64,000 nucleotides of DNA from Longimicrobiales bacterium (GTDB lineage Bacteria > Gemmatimonadota > Gemmatimonadetes > Longimicrobiales > Gaopeijiaceae), in NCBI GenBank assembly GCA_951813395.1, contig OX638356.1, positions 2,368,501 to 2,432,500 on the forward strand. The letters are read 5' to 3'. A program made the translations under genes and the position numbers. Below are positions 1-9,257 of this stretch, one piece after another (position 1 is the stretch's first letter; every line of letters starts with the position of its first letter). The notes under the pieces are model-generated. The model saw only the letters and a program-made list of their open reading frames with translations, was not told the DNA's origin and ran no database searches.

Positions 1-86
1 TCGATGTAGTCCAACACCTGGTAGACCTGCACCTCGGGGAGGCTCTCGATCTTCCGTACGACGCGGGCTCTGAGGACATCGTGCAT
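1..86 (-). CDS. Hypothetical protein, N-terminal fragment cut by the window edge
   Basis: An ATG at position 86 on the minus strand opens a frame of 28 codons that runs off the left edge. The visible peptide (MHDVLRARVVRKIESLPEV, then QVYQVLDYI) is amphipathic and helical. It resembles the start of small helical proteins with an 'IESLPE..V..VLDYIEFL' pattern (DUF2281-like), but the fragment is too short to assign. An AGGA lies a few bases before the ATG. The gene is divergent from the acyltransferase at 209, and the 122-bp gap between them must hold both promoters. Confidence 0.5.
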   Translation of the reverse strand, partial: MHDVLRARVVRKIESLPEVQVYQVLDYI

Positions 87-208
87 ATTCCTAAGAAGCC
101 GCTGACGGATCATTAACGCAAGCCGGGGTTATTTTCGGGCACATCCCGTGGCCCCGGGCGTCATTCGGCGGCCCCACGGCTTCCCGACGGCCCACGAACG
201 CCTTCGAC

Positions 209-1021
209 ATGTCAGACACGACCGAATATCGATTCCTCCCGCTGCGCGGCGTTCCCCTCGGCGAGGAATGCGAGGCGCGGTATGACCGCTGGCTCGAATC
301 GCTGGAGGAAGAGCTCTCCGATCCCGGCACCGACCGGTACGAATTCTGCCGGAGGGTGCTGGAGGAGATCTACTTCCCCGGTGGCCTCGAGGCCGCCAGC
401 CCGATTCTCCGCGATCAGATGGACCCGCGCAACGTCACGCTGGAGCCTGAGTACTATGTCGACACCGATCTCGGCCGGTACGATCGCGTGAAGCCGCTGA
501 TCTGGCTCTGGGAGATGTTCGACAAGAGCCTGCTGGGAGAAAACGTGCACCTGGGCGTGAAGTTCCGCCGCATGCTCGCCAAGCGCATCTTCGCCCGGTG
601 CGGGAAGAACTTCAAGGCCTTCCACTTCGTGAAACTCTCGTTCGGCTACGGGATCGAGGTCGGGGACGATGTCGTCGTGCACCGGCACGTCCTCCTCGAC
701 GACCGGGGCGGGATCCGGATCGGGAGCCGGGTGTCCATCTCCGACTACGCGAACGTCTACTCGCACAGTCATCACATCTGCGAGCCGCGCGACGTGCGCA
801 CCCCGCGCACCGTGATCGGCGACGGCGTGCGCATCGCCTATCACGCCACGGTGCTCGCCGGCACGAACCTGGCGCCCAATTCGATGGTTGGCGCACACGC
901 GCTCGTCACCAGGGACACCGAACCCGACACGGTCCACGTGGGAATACCCGCCAAACCGGTGACGCGCAAGCCGAAGCGAAAGCGCCGTCCGCCCACACCG
1001 GACCCGCTTGGCGAGGGGTAG
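209..1021 (+). CDS. Hexapeptide-repeat (left-handed beta-helix) acyltransferase
   Basis: A 270-residue protein whose residues about 135-245 show the isoleucine-rich hexapeptide pattern of left-handed beta-helix acyltransferases (IEVGDDVVVHR, IRIGSRVSISDYAN, TVIGDGVRIAYHATV, then NSMVGAHALVTRD and GIPAKPV). This is the arrangement of maltose/galactoside O-acetyltransferases and of capsule or LPS acetyltransferases. The HSHHI segment probably supplies the catalytic histidine. The N-terminal 130 residues are a charged helical region that is longer than in LacA or Maa, and the C-terminus is a basic proline-rich tail. The acceptor substrate cannot be told from sequence. No sugar-biosynthesis genes are nearby, and it converges on acs. 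Confidence 0.85.
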   Translation: MSDTTEYRFLPLRGVPLGEECEARYDRWLESLEEELSDPGTDRYEFCRRVLEEIYFPGGLEAASPILRDQMDPRNVTLEPEYYVDTDLGRYDRVKPLIWLWEMFDKSLLGENVHLGVKFRRMLAKRIFARCGKNFKAFHFVKLSFGYGIEVGDDVVVHRHVLLDDRGGIRIGSRVSISDYANVYSHSHHICEPRDVRTPRTVIGDGVRIAYHATVLAGTNLAPNSMVGAHALVTRDTEPDTVHVGIPAKPVTRKPKRKRRPPTPDPLGEG

Positions 1022-1051
1022 CCGCGCAAGCGCCCGGACACGCCGGTTTCG

Positions 1052-3004
1052 TTAGGCCTCCTTCGCCTCGTAACGCTTCTTCAGACCCTCCACCACCGCG
1101 GGGTCCGCCAGGGTCGTCGTGTCGCCCAGCGCCCGGCCGGCCGCAATGTCGCCGAGGAGCCTCCGCATGATCTTGCCGGACCGCGTCTTGGGGAGGTCGG
1201 CGGCGAACAGGATGTCCTCCGGCCGGGCAATGGGTCCGATGGCCGCCGCCACGTGCGCCCGCAACTCCACCGCCAGGGCATCGCCCGCCTCGAACTCTTG
1301 CATGAGTGTGACGAATGCGGCGATCGCCTGACCCTTCACCGCGTGCTCCTTGCCCACCACCGCGGCCTCCGCGACCGCGGGATGTTCGACCAGCGCGCTC
1401 TCGACCTCCATGGTGCCGATCCGGTGTCCCGCAACGTTCAGGACGTCGTCGACCCTCCCGAGGATCCACAGATAGCCGTCCTCGTCCACCTTGGCGCCGT
1501 CTCCCGGGAAATACACCCCGTCCCACTTGGACCAGTAGGTCTCGCGGTAGCGTTCGTCGTCGCCCCAGATCGTCCTGAGCATCGACGGCCATGGCCGCGT
1601 GACGGCCAGGTATCCCGCATCGACCTGTTCCCCCGCGTCGTTCAGCAGCGTGGCCTGAATGCCCGGAAAGGGACGGCATGCGCTTCCGGGACGGGTGTGC
1701 GTGACACCGGGAAGCGGGGTGATCATGATCCCGCCGGTCTCCGTCTGCCACCACGTGTCGACGATTGGACAGCGCTCGCCGCCGATCACCCGGTGGTACC
1801 ACATCCAGGCCTCCGGATTGATCGATTCTCCCACCGTACCGAGGAGGCGCAGGCGTTGGAGATCGTGTCTTGCGGGCCACGTTTCTCCCCACTGCATGAA
1901 CGCCCGGATCGCCGTGGGTGCCGTGTAGAAGACGGTGACGCCGTACGATTCGCACATCTTCCAGAACCTGCTCTTGTCGGGCCAGTCGGGGGCGCCTTCA
2001 TACATGACCACCGTCGCTCCGGCGGCCAGCGGCCCGTAAACGATGTAGCTGTGCCCCGTCACCCAGCCGACATCGGCCGTGCACCAGTAGATGTCGTCTT
2101 CCCTGAGGTCGAACACGGTCCGCGTCGTCGCGTGCACCTGGGTGAGGTATCCGCCGGTCGTGTGAACGACGCCCTTGGGCTTCCCCGTGGTGCCCGACGT
2201 GTAGAGGATGAAGAGGAGGTCTTCGGCGTCCATGACCTCGGGTTCACAGGCCGCGTCGACGCCGGCGGCGAGATCGTGATACCAGTGATCGCGGCCGGGG
2301 GTCATGGCGGCGCGAAGGCGGATGTCCGTCCCGCCGCGAGCGACGACCACCACGTGCTCGATGCAGGCGCAACGCGCCACTGCCCTGTCCGCATTGTCCT
2401 TCAGTGGCACGACGGAGCCGCGCCGGTATCCGCCGTCCGCGGTGACGAGCACCCTGGCCTCGGCATCGTTGATCCGGTCCGCGAGCGAGTGCGGGCTGAA
2501 TCCACCGAAGACCACCGAGTGGGCCGCCCCGATCCTCGCGCACGCAAGCATGGCGAAGGCGGCCTCCGGGATCATGGGGAGATAGATTGCGACCCGGTCG
2601 CCTTTCTTCACCCCCAATCCCCTGAGCACGTTGGCGAAACGCCGCACCTCGCTGGCCAGCTCCGCGTAGGTGAAGGTCCTTCTGTCCCCCGGCTCGCCCT
2701 CCCAGACCAGTGCGGGCTTGTTGCGCCGGGGGCCGTCGAGGTGACGGTCGACGCAATTGTGGCAAACGTTGAGCTTTCCACCGGCAAACCAGCGCGCGTG
2801 CGGCGGATTCCACTCGAGGACCCTGTCCCATTTCCGGAACCAGTCGAGTTCCTCGGCCCAGTCGGCCCAGAAGTCCTCGAAAGCCTCCGCCTCGTCGTAG
2901 ATGGAGTCATCGGACACCACAGCCGCCGCCGCAAAGTCCTCAGGCGGTGCGAACAGCCGCTTTTCGGTGAGCAGCGCGTCGAGAGCGGCACGATCCTGTT
3001 TCAT
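1052..3004 (-). CDS. acs: Acetyl-CoA synthetase
   Basis: AMP-forming acetate-CoA ligase of 650 residues, the usual Acs length. It activates acetate to acetyl-CoA through acetyl-AMP. The nucleotide-binding loop [12 protein letters not shown], the [10 protein letters not shown] region and the C-terminal [13 protein letters not shown] with catalytic and acetylatable Lys611 are all intact. An in-frame extension upstream exists, but the ATG at 3004 ([12 protein letters not shown]) is preceded by AGGAG at good spacing and matches the family start. It is divergent from the Fur-type regulator at 3214. It would feed acetyl-CoA to the citrate synthase encoded at 24.9 kb. Confidence 0.97.
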   Translation of the reverse strand: MKQDRAALDALLTEKRLFAPPEDFAAAAVVSDDSIYDEAEAFEDFWADWAEELDWFRKWDRVLEWNPPHARWFAGGKLNVCHNCVDRHLDGPRRNKPALVWEGEPGDRRTFTYAELASEVRRFANVLRGLGVKKGDRVAIYLPMIPEAAFAMLACARIGAAHSVVFGGFSPHSLADRINDAEARVLVTADGGYRRGSVVPLKDNADRAVARCACIEHVVVVARGGTDIRLRAAMTPGRDHWYHDLAAGVDAACEPEVMDAEDLLFILYTSGTTGKPKGVVHTTGGYLTQVHATTRTVFDLREDDIYWCTADVGWVTGHSYIVYGPLAAGATVVMYEGAPDWPDKSRFWKMCESYGVTVFYTAPTAIRAFMQWGETWPARHDLQRLRLLGTVGESINPEAWMWYHRVIGGERCPIVDTWWQTETGGIMITPLPGVTHTRPGSACRPFPGIQATLLNDAGEQVDAGYLAVTRPWPSMLRTIWGDDERYRETYWSKWDGVYFPGDGAKVDEDGYLWILGRVDDVLNVAGHRIGTMEVESALVEHPAVAEAAVVGKEHAVKGQAIAAFVTLMQEFEAGDALAVELRAHVAAAIGPIARPEDILFAADLPKTRSGKIMRRLLGDIAAGRALGDTTTLADPAVVEGLKKRYEAKEA

Positions 3005-3213
3005 GCGCGGGTCTCCTGAACGGGTTGTCGTCGGACCGGAAGGGTTGCAACCGGTCGGCTGGCCGGACGCGCGGCGCAGCGGCACACGCATCCCGAACGC
3101 CCGGCGTCCGAGTATGGAAGACGATTCGCGAACCGGCAACCCGTTGACACCGTGCCACGGGCCGCACATGCTAGTGAGAGCGCTCGCGCCGGTTCCATCG
3201 AGGAGGCAGGAAC

Positions 3214-3648
3214 GTGCCCCAGGTCAGTTCATCCGTGTCCGCGGATCGCCTCAGGGAGACCCTGGAGGCGCACGGGCACCGGTTCACGGAACAAAGAGGG
3301 GCCGTCTACGGGTTTCTCTCGGGCACCGACACGCATCCGACGGCCGAAGACGTGTTCAACGGCGTTCGCGAGCTGATCCCCGCGATTTCGCTCGCAACCG
3401 TCTACAAGAACCTGGAAACCCTCGTCGGATGCGGAATGGCGCTGAAGCTGACCTACTCTGACGGCTCAGCCCGATACGACGGACGAACGGATCCCCACCA
3501 CCACGCAAGATGTACGCAATGCGGCACGGTTAGGGACGTTCCCGGGAGCCTTCCACGTGATCTGGTGGCCGGGCCGGGAGCCTGTGCCGATTTTCACGTG
3601 ACGGGATACCGGCTGGAGTTGACGGGCTATTGCGCCGATTGCGCCTGA
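3214..3648 (+). CDS. Fur/PerR-family metal-dependent repressor
   Basis: A 144-residue Fur-superfamily regulator. The N-terminal winged helix includes TAEDVFNGV and the recognition segment [13 protein letters not shown]. The dimerisation half carries the DPHHHARC metal-site segment and two cysteine pairs (CTQC about residue 106, CADC at the C-terminus) that form the structural Zn site. The presence of both Cys-x2-Cys pairs and the short length favour a PerR-like peroxide sensor over classical Fur, but this cannot be settled without modelling. The start is GTG at 3214, chosen because AGGAGG lies nine bases upstream. It is divergent from acs; no catalase or peroxiredoxin is adjacent. Confidence 0.9.
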   Translation: MPQVSSSVSADRLRETLEAHGHRFTEQRGAVYGFLSGTDTHPTAEDVFNGVRELIPAISLATVYKNLETLVGCGMALKLTYSDGSARYDGRTDPHHHARCTQCGTVRDVPGSLPRDLVAGPGACADFHVTGYRLELTGYCADCA

Positions 3649-3657
3649 GCCCACCTG

Positions 3658-3918
3658 TTACAAAGCAGAGGCAGGCATCCCCGCCCGGCCCAAAGCCGAG
3701 CGCAGCCGCCGCCGCAGTTCCACACCCGACATCGTCGCCAGCGTTCGCTCCGCCGTTCGGGTCGAGTTCCAGCGAACGTCGGTCAAGGCCACGGGATCGC
3801 CACCCTGGTCGCCGGCCCGCTCCATCGCGAGGTAGAAGGCCCCCTTGTAGTCCCCGCCTTCCGCGCGGGCAACGAACCCCACCCAGGTGTCGCCGCTGTC
3901 GTCAACGAACTGTCGCAC
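3658..3918 (-). CDS. Small conserved-style hypothetical protein
   Basis: An 86-residue protein starting VRQFVDDSGDTWVGFVARA. The GTG at 3918 is preferred over the longer frame because GAGG sits eight bases before it and a TATATT -10 box sits 38 bases upstream. The N-terminal half reads as a short antiparallel beta unit (DDSGDTWVGFVARAEGGDYK, then GAFYLAMER) and the C-terminal half as a helix (ERTLATMSGVELRRRLRSAL). Similar small proteins are, in my recollection, common in Gemmatimonadota with no known function. It converges on the Fur-type gene with only nine bases between them. Confidence 0.65.
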   Translation of the reverse strand: MRQFVDDSGDTWVGFVARAEGGDYKGAFYLAMERAGDQGGDPVALTDVRWNSTRTAERTLATMSGVELRRRLRSALGRAGMPASAL

Positions 3919-3955
3919 GCAATACCTCGCTGAACGTGTTGGAAAAGCCCGGACC

Positions 3956-3961
3956 AATATA
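3956..3961 (-). promoter_or_regulatory. Candidate -10 box (TATATT) for the 86-aa protein gene
   Basis: TATATT on the minus strand in otherwise GC-rich DNA, 38 bases before the GTG at 3918, which would give a leader of about 30 nt. No good TTGACA-like -35 lies at 16-18 bases. A nearly identical box precedes the gene at 26780. Confidence 0.35.
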
Positions 3962-4011
3962 ACGCGGGCACCGGCAATCCGTGGAGCACTCCCGCGCCCT
4001 CCCCGAGGCCG

Positions 4012-4815
4012 CTAATCGGCGTCGCCGGATCCCAGCCTGTTCCTGTGCCTCACCTCGGGAAACTCGTAGTACAACACCCCTTCAGCGGTAATCTCCGAGC
4101 GCACCCGGAAGCCGTCATCCATCGCCACCAGGATTTTCTCCGCAGCGGGAATGGTGAGGTCCAGGTCCGCCGCCACGTCGGTGACGGTGAGCACCCCCCC
4201 ACGCCGGGTGGCCAGCATCAGGACCTTGCGGTTGAGGGCGTTCAGCACCGATTCGCGCCGCTGCTGAAGCGCCTTCCAGCCCCACAGGAAGAGCCCCGAG
4301 CCCGTCATGCCGAACAGGGAGCCGATGACGACGGGCTCAAAGACGCTCGTGGAAATGCCCGCCGTGATCATGATGGTTGCGAGCACGGCCAGCGTTCCCC
4401 CGAATATGCGCCTGCCGATTCCGCTGGGCGGCAACGGCGCCTCCGGTGCGGGCGCCACCGACGTGGACCGGGTTCTGACGGGCGCGAGCCCCTCCGTAGC
4501 GAGTCCTTCGCCCGGCTCCCGGCTGTGTTCCCAGCCCAGCCCACAGTTGGGACAGACGCGGCGACGGCGGCGAAGGGCGTAGTAGACCACGCCGCCCACG
4601 CCGTAGGTGAACACGCTGAGGCCGACCAGCAATCCCACGTGACTGGCCTTGCGGAAGTACGAGATGCCGTCGCCGCGGTAGGCACACCTTGGACACTGGC
4701 GGACGTGCCGTTGCGACACGGGGACCCTGGACGCGACCGCGGCGCCGCAGGTCGGGCACCGCGCCTCGCCAGCGCCCAGGGTCTCGCCACAGGTCGAACA
4801 CCGCATCAGGTCCAT
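4012..4815 (-). CDS. Membrane zinc-ribbon protein with a C-terminal winged-helix-like domain
   Basis: A 267-residue protein of unassigned function. Residues 1-25 contain a zinc ribbon (CSTCGETLGAGEARCPTCG). A second Cys-x2-Cys (CPRC) and a third (CPNC) flank a hydrophobic segment (VGLLVGLSVFTYGVGGVVYYAL). A further hydrophobic pair (FGGTLAVLATIMITAG and VIGSLFGMTGSGLFLWG) lies near residues 140-180. The C-terminal 75 residues (ESVLNALNRKVLMLATRRGG, then LTVTDVAADLDLTIPAAEKI) look like a winged helix. A membrane-tethered regulator is one reading. The ATG at 4815 follows GAAGGGAT; longer in-frame extensions lack a site. Divergent from the beta-barrel gene. Confidence 0.8.
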   Translation of the reverse strand: MDLMRCSTCGETLGAGEARCPTCGAAVASRVPVSQRHVRQCPRCAYRGDGISYFRKASHVGLLVGLSVFTYGVGGVVYYALRRRRRVCPNCGLGWEHSREPGEGLATEGLAPVRTRSTSVAPAPEAPLPPSGIGRRIFGGTLAVLATIMITAGISTSVFEPVVIGSLFGMTGSGLFLWGWKALQQRRESVLNALNRKVLMLATRRGGVLTVTDVAADLDLTIPAAEKILVAMDDGFRVRSEITAEGVLYYEFPEVRHRNRLGSGDAD

Positions 4816-4936
4816 GATCCCTTCGCGGGGACGGGTACGGGCAACCATTCTGCGCCCACGGAACACCTCTTCCATACGAAACCGCACCCGCCAGGATTCA
4901 CTCCGGCAGGCGGCGGTCGGTCCACGTTGATGAATC

Positions 4937-4965
4937 AGATTACATTCACTGCAGTTTCGCGTAAA
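4937..4965 (-). promoter_or_regulatory. Candidate promoter for the zinc-ribbon membrane protein
   Basis: On the minus strand TTTACG (4965-4960) and TAATCT (4942-4937) are separated by 17 bases in an AT-rich pocket of the divergent intergenic region. Matches to the consensus are 4/6 and 3/6, so this is weak. The same pocket must hold the promoter of the divergent beta-barrel gene. Confidence 0.3.
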
Positions 4966-4986
4966 CCACGATAAAGACCCGAATCG

Positions 4987-5685
4987 ATGACCGCATCCGG
5001 TATCTCCCGTGCTGGCACGCTCTTTACCCTTTTCGTCCTCTTCGCCGGCAATCCGGTCCAGGGCCAGTCCATTCCGTCTTCCTACCGCTACATCGAGCAC
5101 GGCCAGGAGGCGTCCGCACTCTGGGGCACCCTCTACCTTTCCCCGGGATCGCTCGATCTGGGGCCCAAATCGGCGTCGTTCCTCGGTGGCCGGTACGTGG
5201 TCGAAGCCAGCGGTCCGCTGTTTATCGAGGGAATGCTCACCTATCTGCCGACCACCCGGGACGTGATCGATCCACGCAGAGCCGAAGGAGACCGCTCGAT
5301 CGGAGAGACCGACGTGCACCTGTTCATGCTGGACGCGCGCCTGGGCTTCAGCCTGACCGGGCGCCGCACCTGGAACAGGATCAGCCCACACCTGTTCTTG
5401 GGCGGCGGCATCGCCTACGACGCCGCGAGCCTGAGCGGGCTGGAGGAGGTCCTGCTCCCGGAGGACGTCTTCGACTTCGGCACCGCGTTCACGGCCAGCG
5501 CCGGCACCGGAATCAAGCTTGCGATCTCGTCCAGGCTCATGCTTCGGGCCGACGGCAGCCTGAAGCTGTGGCAGCTGACAACTCCCTCCGGCTTTGACGA
5601 CGGCACCAAGGATCTGGGCTCCATCGAGCAGAGCGAATGGGCCAGCGGATACGGGGTGTCGGTCAGCCTGGCGCTGCGCTTCTGA
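4987..5685 (+). CDS. Secreted outer-membrane beta-barrel-like protein
   Basis: A 232-residue protein with an N-terminal signal peptide (ISRAGTLFTLFVLFAGNPVQG, with cleavage expected near GQS). The mature part has alternating aromatic/hydrophobic strands (GGRYVVEASGPLFIEGMLTY, VHLFMLDARLGFSL, ISPHLFLGGGIAYD, TAFTASAGTGIKLAISSRLM) and ends VSVSLALRF, with a terminal phenylalanine as BAM-dependent barrels have. It is most like the small OmpW/OmpA-like barrels of unknown cargo. It ends 11 bases before moeA, so the two may be co-transcribed although their roles are unrelated. Confidence 0.75.
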   Translation: MTASGISRAGTLFTLFVLFAGNPVQGQSIPSSYRYIEHGQEASALWGTLYLSPGSLDLGPKSASFLGGRYVVEASGPLFIEGMLTYLPTTRDVIDPRRAEGDRSIGETDVHLFMLDARLGFSLTGRRTWNRISPHLFLGGGIAYDAASLSGLEEVLLPEDVFDFGTAFTASAGTGIKLAISSRLMLRADGSLKLWQLTTPSGFDDGTKDLGSIEQSEWASGYGVSVSLALRF

Positions 5686-5696
5686 CCGACCGCCGA

Positions 5697-6977
5697 ATGG
5701 GTGAGTTCGAGAGCCTCCCGGCCGATTGGCTGTCATACGAGGACGCGCTTTCACACGTCCTGAACGAAGCCTCGCCGATGCCGACGGCGCACGTGCGGAC
5801 GTGGAACGCCACCGGGCGATCCCTGGCCGAGCCTATCCGGGCCCGTGCGCATCTTCCCGCCTGGCCCAACAGTGCGATGGACGGCTTCGCCGCGCGCAGC
5901 GAGGACCTGACCGCCGCACCCACACCGATCGCCATGCCCGTGGCGGGAGCGTCCTACCCCGGCTCCGTGCCCCTGGAAGACGTCCCGCGCGGGGCCGTGG
6001 TGCGGATCATGACGGGTGGAGCCGTTCCACAGGGCTTCGACACGGTGATCCGGGTCGAGCACACCGACGGCGAGGAGTCCCCGGGATGGGTGGTCATCCG
6101 CCGCACCGACGACCTGGGCAAGCACGTGCGCGGCGCGGGCAATGACATGACCGTCGGCGAAGAGACCGTCCCGGCCGGGACGATCGTGCATTCGGGCTCG
6201 GTGGCGGTGATCCTTGCCAGCGGGCACGACCCGGTGACCGTATACCGGCGGCCCCGGGTCGGAGTGCTCTCCAGCGGAGACGAGCTGGTGGGCCCGGACC
6301 GGTTCGACCGCGTGATCGAAGGCCGGGCGGTGCCCGACACGAACCGGGCGATGATCGCCGCAGGTGTGCGCGAGGCCGGCGGCGTTCCCGTCGATCTGGG
6401 CGTGGCCGACGACGATCCCGAGTCGCTGCGCGACCGTTTGGCTTCCGTGCCGGATGTCGACGTGCTGGTAACCACCGGGGGCGCGTCGATGGGAGAGAGG
6501 GACCTGCTGAAGCGCATCCTGCTGGACATGCCGTTCCGCCTCGGCTTCTGGCGGGCCCGGGTGCGGCCGGGCAGCCCCATCTCGTTCGGGCACCTGCGGC
6601 GCGAGGGCCGCGATCTGCCGGTCTTCGGACTTCCCGGGAATCCGGCATCGGCATTCGTGACCTTTCATGTCTTCGTCGTCCCCTACGTGCGGGCTTGCCT
6701 GGGGTCGCCCCACCCGCGCGGGACGGCGGTGGCCGTGCGCACGGAGGCGGCGCTCGCCTCTCCGGAGCAGCTGACCCAGTTCTACCGCGTGACTCTGCAC
6801 GGTCCCGAACGTGGCGGGCGGTCCCGGTGGGCACGTTGCGCGCTGACGGGACCCCAGGGGAGCGGGCTCGTCCGTTCCCTCCGGGACGCCGAGGGGCTGG
6901 CCATCGTGCCCGAGGGCGTGGCACGGATCCGGAAGAACGACCCCGTTGCGGTGATGCTGCTCCCCGGTGCCCGATGA
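5697..6977 (+). CDS. moeA: Molybdopterin molybdenumtransferase MoeA
   Basis: A 426-residue cytoplasmic enzyme that inserts molybdate into adenylylated molybdopterin. Visible MoeA features are PAWPNSAMDGFAARSEDL (domain with catalytic Asp), the GAVVRIMTGGAVPQGFDTVI segment, VGVLSSGDELV, TTGGASMGERD in the MogA-like domain, PGSPISFG and LPVFGLPGNPASAFVTF. The ATG at 5697 aligns with the family start; a longer frame runs back into the barrel gene. The next gene starts inside its stop codon (ATGA). No other molybdopterin gene is in the window. Confidence 0.95.
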   Translation: MGEFESLPADWLSYEDALSHVLNEASPMPTAHVRTWNATGRSLAEPIRARAHLPAWPNSAMDGFAARSEDLTAAPTPIAMPVAGASYPGSVPLEDVPRGAVVRIMTGGAVPQGFDTVIRVEHTDGEESPGWVVIRRTDDLGKHVRGAGNDMTVGEETVPAGTIVHSGSVAVILASGHDPVTVYRRPRVGVLSSGDELVGPDRFDRVIEGRAVPDTNRAMIAAGVREAGGVPVDLGVADDDPESLRDRLASVPDVDVLVTTGGASMGERDLLKRILLDMPFRLGFWRARVRPGSPISFGHLRREGRDLPVFGLPGNPASAFVTFHVFVVPYVRACLGSPHPRGTAVAVRTEAALASPEQLTQFYRVTLHGPERGGRSRWARCALTGPQGSGLVRSLRDAEGLAIVPEGVARIRKNDPVAVMLLPGAR

Positions 6978-7414
6978 AACGCACCCTGGCCGCACTCATG
7001 GCCCTCGTGTCGATGTCGTGTCAGACGCCCCAGTGGCCGGTCCAGGGTGCCCTGCGGTCCCCGTACGGGGTGCGGATGGAGGGCGTCGTGGGCGACCTTC
7101 ATCGCGGTGTGGACATCGCGGCCGCACACGGGACTCCGGTTCGGCCGGTCCTGTCCGGCCGGGTCCGCTTTGCGGGCACCATGAGCGGCTATGGTCGAGT
7201 GATCTGGCTGGACCACCGGGATGAGGTGATCACGGTGTACGGCCACCTCTCCGAAATCTCGGTCGAGGTGGGGCAGGAGGTGTCCAAGGCGACGGTGATC
7301 GGCTTGACGGGGCAATCCGGGAACGCGGCCGGCCCGCACCTCCACCTGGAGATCTGGCGATGGGGCCGCGAGGTGGATCCGGTGGCGATGCTCGGCCGGC
7401 CCCCCGGAAGCTGA
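6974..7414 (+). CDS. M23-family metallopeptidase (LytM/peptidoglycan endopeptidase)
   Basis: A 146-residue secreted protein with a short hydrophobic leader ending LVSMSCQ, possibly an imperfect lipobox. The rest is one LytM domain: GVRMEGVVGDLHRGVDIAA supplies the zinc-binding His and Asp, GYGRVIWLDH and VITVYGHLS follow, and GPHLHLEIWRWG supplies the catalytic and ligand histidines. These enzymes cut peptide cross-links in the cell wall. It overlaps moeA by four bases. The small size, without an N-terminal coiled coil, separates it from EnvC/NlpD-type activators. Confidence 0.9.
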   Translation: MKRTLAALMALVSMSCQTPQWPVQGALRSPYGVRMEGVVGDLHRGVDIAAAHGTPVRPVLSGRVRFAGTMSGYGRVIWLDHRDEVITVYGHLSEISVEVGQEVSKATVIGLTGQSGNAAGPHLHLEIWRWGREVDPVAMLGRPPGS

Positions 7415-7517
7415 ACGCAACGCAGGACCGGTGCGGTGCCCCGGACGCGGCACGGCCCGACGCATCCGCGAGCCGGTGCCGGACGGGCTTCGTCCGCGGA
7501 CAGCCGGCTTCCCGCGG

Positions 7518-8489
7518 CTAGCCTTCGCGCAGCTCGCGAATTGCCGCCGCCAACGTCGGGACGACCTCGAAGGCGTCACCTACGATTCCGTAGTCGGCGA
7601 CGCCGAAGATCGGCGCGTCGGCATCGCGGTTCACGGCCACGATCACTCCCGAGGTGCGCATCCCGGCGAGGTGCTGAATCGCGCCCGAGATCGCGACCGC
7701 GAAGTAGAGTTTGGGAGTGACGGTCTTCCCCGTCTGGCCCACCTGTTCGGAGTGCGGGCGCCAGCCGGCATCGACTACCGCGCGCGAAGCGCCCAGCGCG
7801 GCGGATTCGCCGAGCGCGTCCCTGAGGCCCTCGACCACATGCCAGTTTTCCGGACCCTTGAGGCCACGTCCCCCCGAGACGACGACCGTGGCTTCGCTGA
7901 CATCCACGGATGCGCCGCGGGACGCCTCGAAGCCGACAACCCGGTAGCCCGAAGGCCGATCCGACGTGTCCGCGGCGACCGTCTCCAGCGTCGCGTCGCG
8001 CGGAGACTCGGCCGTGGGGAAGACGTTGGGCCGGATCGAAAGCAGTGCCGGCGCGGAAAGTGGCCGTACCTGTGCCAGCGCCTTGCCGGCGAAGACGGGG
8101 CGCGTGACCAGGATGCCGCCCGCGTCGACCGCAACGTCCGTAACGTCCGTGAGCAGCGACGTTCCCAGCTTCGCGGCGACCCGGGGCGCAAGGTCCTTGC
8201 CCGACGCGGTGGCCGCGATGATCACCGCCGCATAGTCTCCCGCGCGGATCCGGCTCGCCAGCGCGGCGGCCCAGGCGTCGACCTGGCCGGGCCGCAGATC
8301 GCCATCGACCAGCCGCACGATCCGATCGGCGCCGAAGGACGCGAGCTCGTCGCCGGGCGCACCCGTGACGGCCACCTCAACCCCGCAGCCCAGTTCGTCG
8401 GCCATTTTGCGGGCGGCCGCAACCACTTCCCGCGACACCCCCGCCAGCGCCTCAGATTTCGTTTCGGCTACCGCAAGCACGTCCGCCAT
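7518..8489 (-). CDS. etfA: Electron transfer flavoprotein, alpha subunit
   Basis: A 323-residue FixB/EtfA protein. The C-terminal FAD domain is clear: VVSGGRGLKGPENW, YFAVAISGAIQHLAGM, IVAVNRDADAPIFGVADYG and a final VPTLAAAIREL. With EtfB it accepts electrons from acyl-CoA dehydrogenases and passes them to ETF:quinone oxidoreductase. Its ATG overlaps the etfB stop codon (TGATG), which implies translational coupling. An acyl-CoA dehydrogenase that could use it is encoded at 44.4 kb. Confidence 0.97.
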   Translation of the reverse strand: MADVLAVAETKSEALAGVSREVVAAARKMADELGCGVEVAVTGAPGDELASFGADRIVRLVDGDLRPGQVDAWAAALASRIRAGDYAAVIIAATASGKDLAPRVAAKLGTSLLTDVTDVAVDAGGILVTRPVFAGKALAQVRPLSAPALLSIRPNVFPTAESPRDATLETVAADTSDRPSGYRVVGFEASRGASVDVSEATVVVSGGRGLKGPENWHVVEGLRDALGESAALGASRAVVDAGWRPHSEQVGQTGKTVTPKLYFAVAISGAIQHLAGMRTSGVIVAVNRDADAPIFGVADYGIVGDAFEVVPTLAAAIRELREG

Positions 8490-9238
8490 CAGAGGACCTT
8501 CGCCTCCTCGCGCAGAAGTCGCACCAGTTCGGGGACCGCCTCGGGTCCCTCACCCACGATCCGCCCTTCAGGCCGCTCGGACGGATAGCGCAGCTCCTGG
8601 ACCGCAAGGCCCGACTCCACGTCCGGAGCCGCCTTCTCCGTCAGCGGCTTCCGCTTCGCCATCATGATCCCGCGCAGAGACGCATAGCGCGGTTCGTACC
8701 TGCCCTTGGTGATCGTCGCCACGGCCGGGAGGTCCATCTCCACGACCTCCTGTCCCCCCTCCACCGCCCTGCGACAGGTCGCCACCCCACCGGCAATGTC
8801 GACCGCCGTGACCGAGGTCGCACAGGGCCGCTTCAGCAGTTCCGCGACCATGGGACCCACCTGCTGCTGATCGTCGTCCACCGCCTTGATCCCGAAGAGT
8901 ACCAGCCCCGCGTCGCCATCCTTCAGTTCGGAGGCAAGCACCCGCGCGGTCGCCCACCCGTCCATCGATGGATGGCCCCTCAGGAGCACTGCCCGGTGGG
9001 CCCCCAGCGCGAGGCCCGCGCGGAGCGACTCGCTGATCGCCTCGTCACCGTAGCTGAGCAATGTGACTTCCCCGGCACCCGCTTGCTCGACCAGCTGGAG
9101 TGCGGCCTCGACCGCGAATTCATCGTAGGGACTGAGCACGTATTTCACGCCGTCCCGCGAGATGTCCTTCCCGTCGTCGGTGATCCGGATGCGGGTTTCG
9201 GTATCGGGAACCCGCTTGACGCATACCGTGATGTTCAC
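8489..9238 (-). CDS. etfB: Electron transfer flavoprotein, beta subunit
   Basis: A 249-residue EtfB/FixA protein: MNITVCVKRVPDTETRI at the start, LSPYDEFAVEAALQLVEQ, and the AMP-binding region VLFGIKAVDDDQQQVGPM. The start is GTG at 9238, with GAGGAA at proper spacing; an in-frame extension upstream has no family similarity. It is first in the etfB-etfA pair and follows the antiporter gene by 19 bases, so the three may share a transcript. Confidence 0.97.
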   Translation of the reverse strand: MNITVCVKRVPDTETRIRITDDGKDISRDGVKYVLSPYDEFAVEAALQLVEQAGAGEVTLLSYGDEAISESLRAGLALGAHRAVLLRGHPSMDGWATARVLASELKDGDAGLVLFGIKAVDDDQQQVGPMVAELLKRPCATSVTAVDIAGGVATCRRAVEGGQEVVEMDLPAVATITKGRYEPRYASLRGIMMAKRKPLTEKAAPDVESGLAVQELRYPSERPEGRIVGEGPEAVPELVRLLREEAKVL

Positions 9239-9257
9239 GCTTCCTCGCTGCCGTGCG

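Noticed and set aside
3144-3149. Perfect TTGACA upstream of the Fur-type gene as its -35 box
   Set aside because: No acceptable -10 hexamer at 16-19 bases; the nearest TA-containing sequence is misplaced.
4816-5754. Upstream extension of the zinc-ribbon gene to 580 codons
   Set aside because: The extension runs antisense through the beta-barrel gene; the ATG at 4815 has its own ribosome site.
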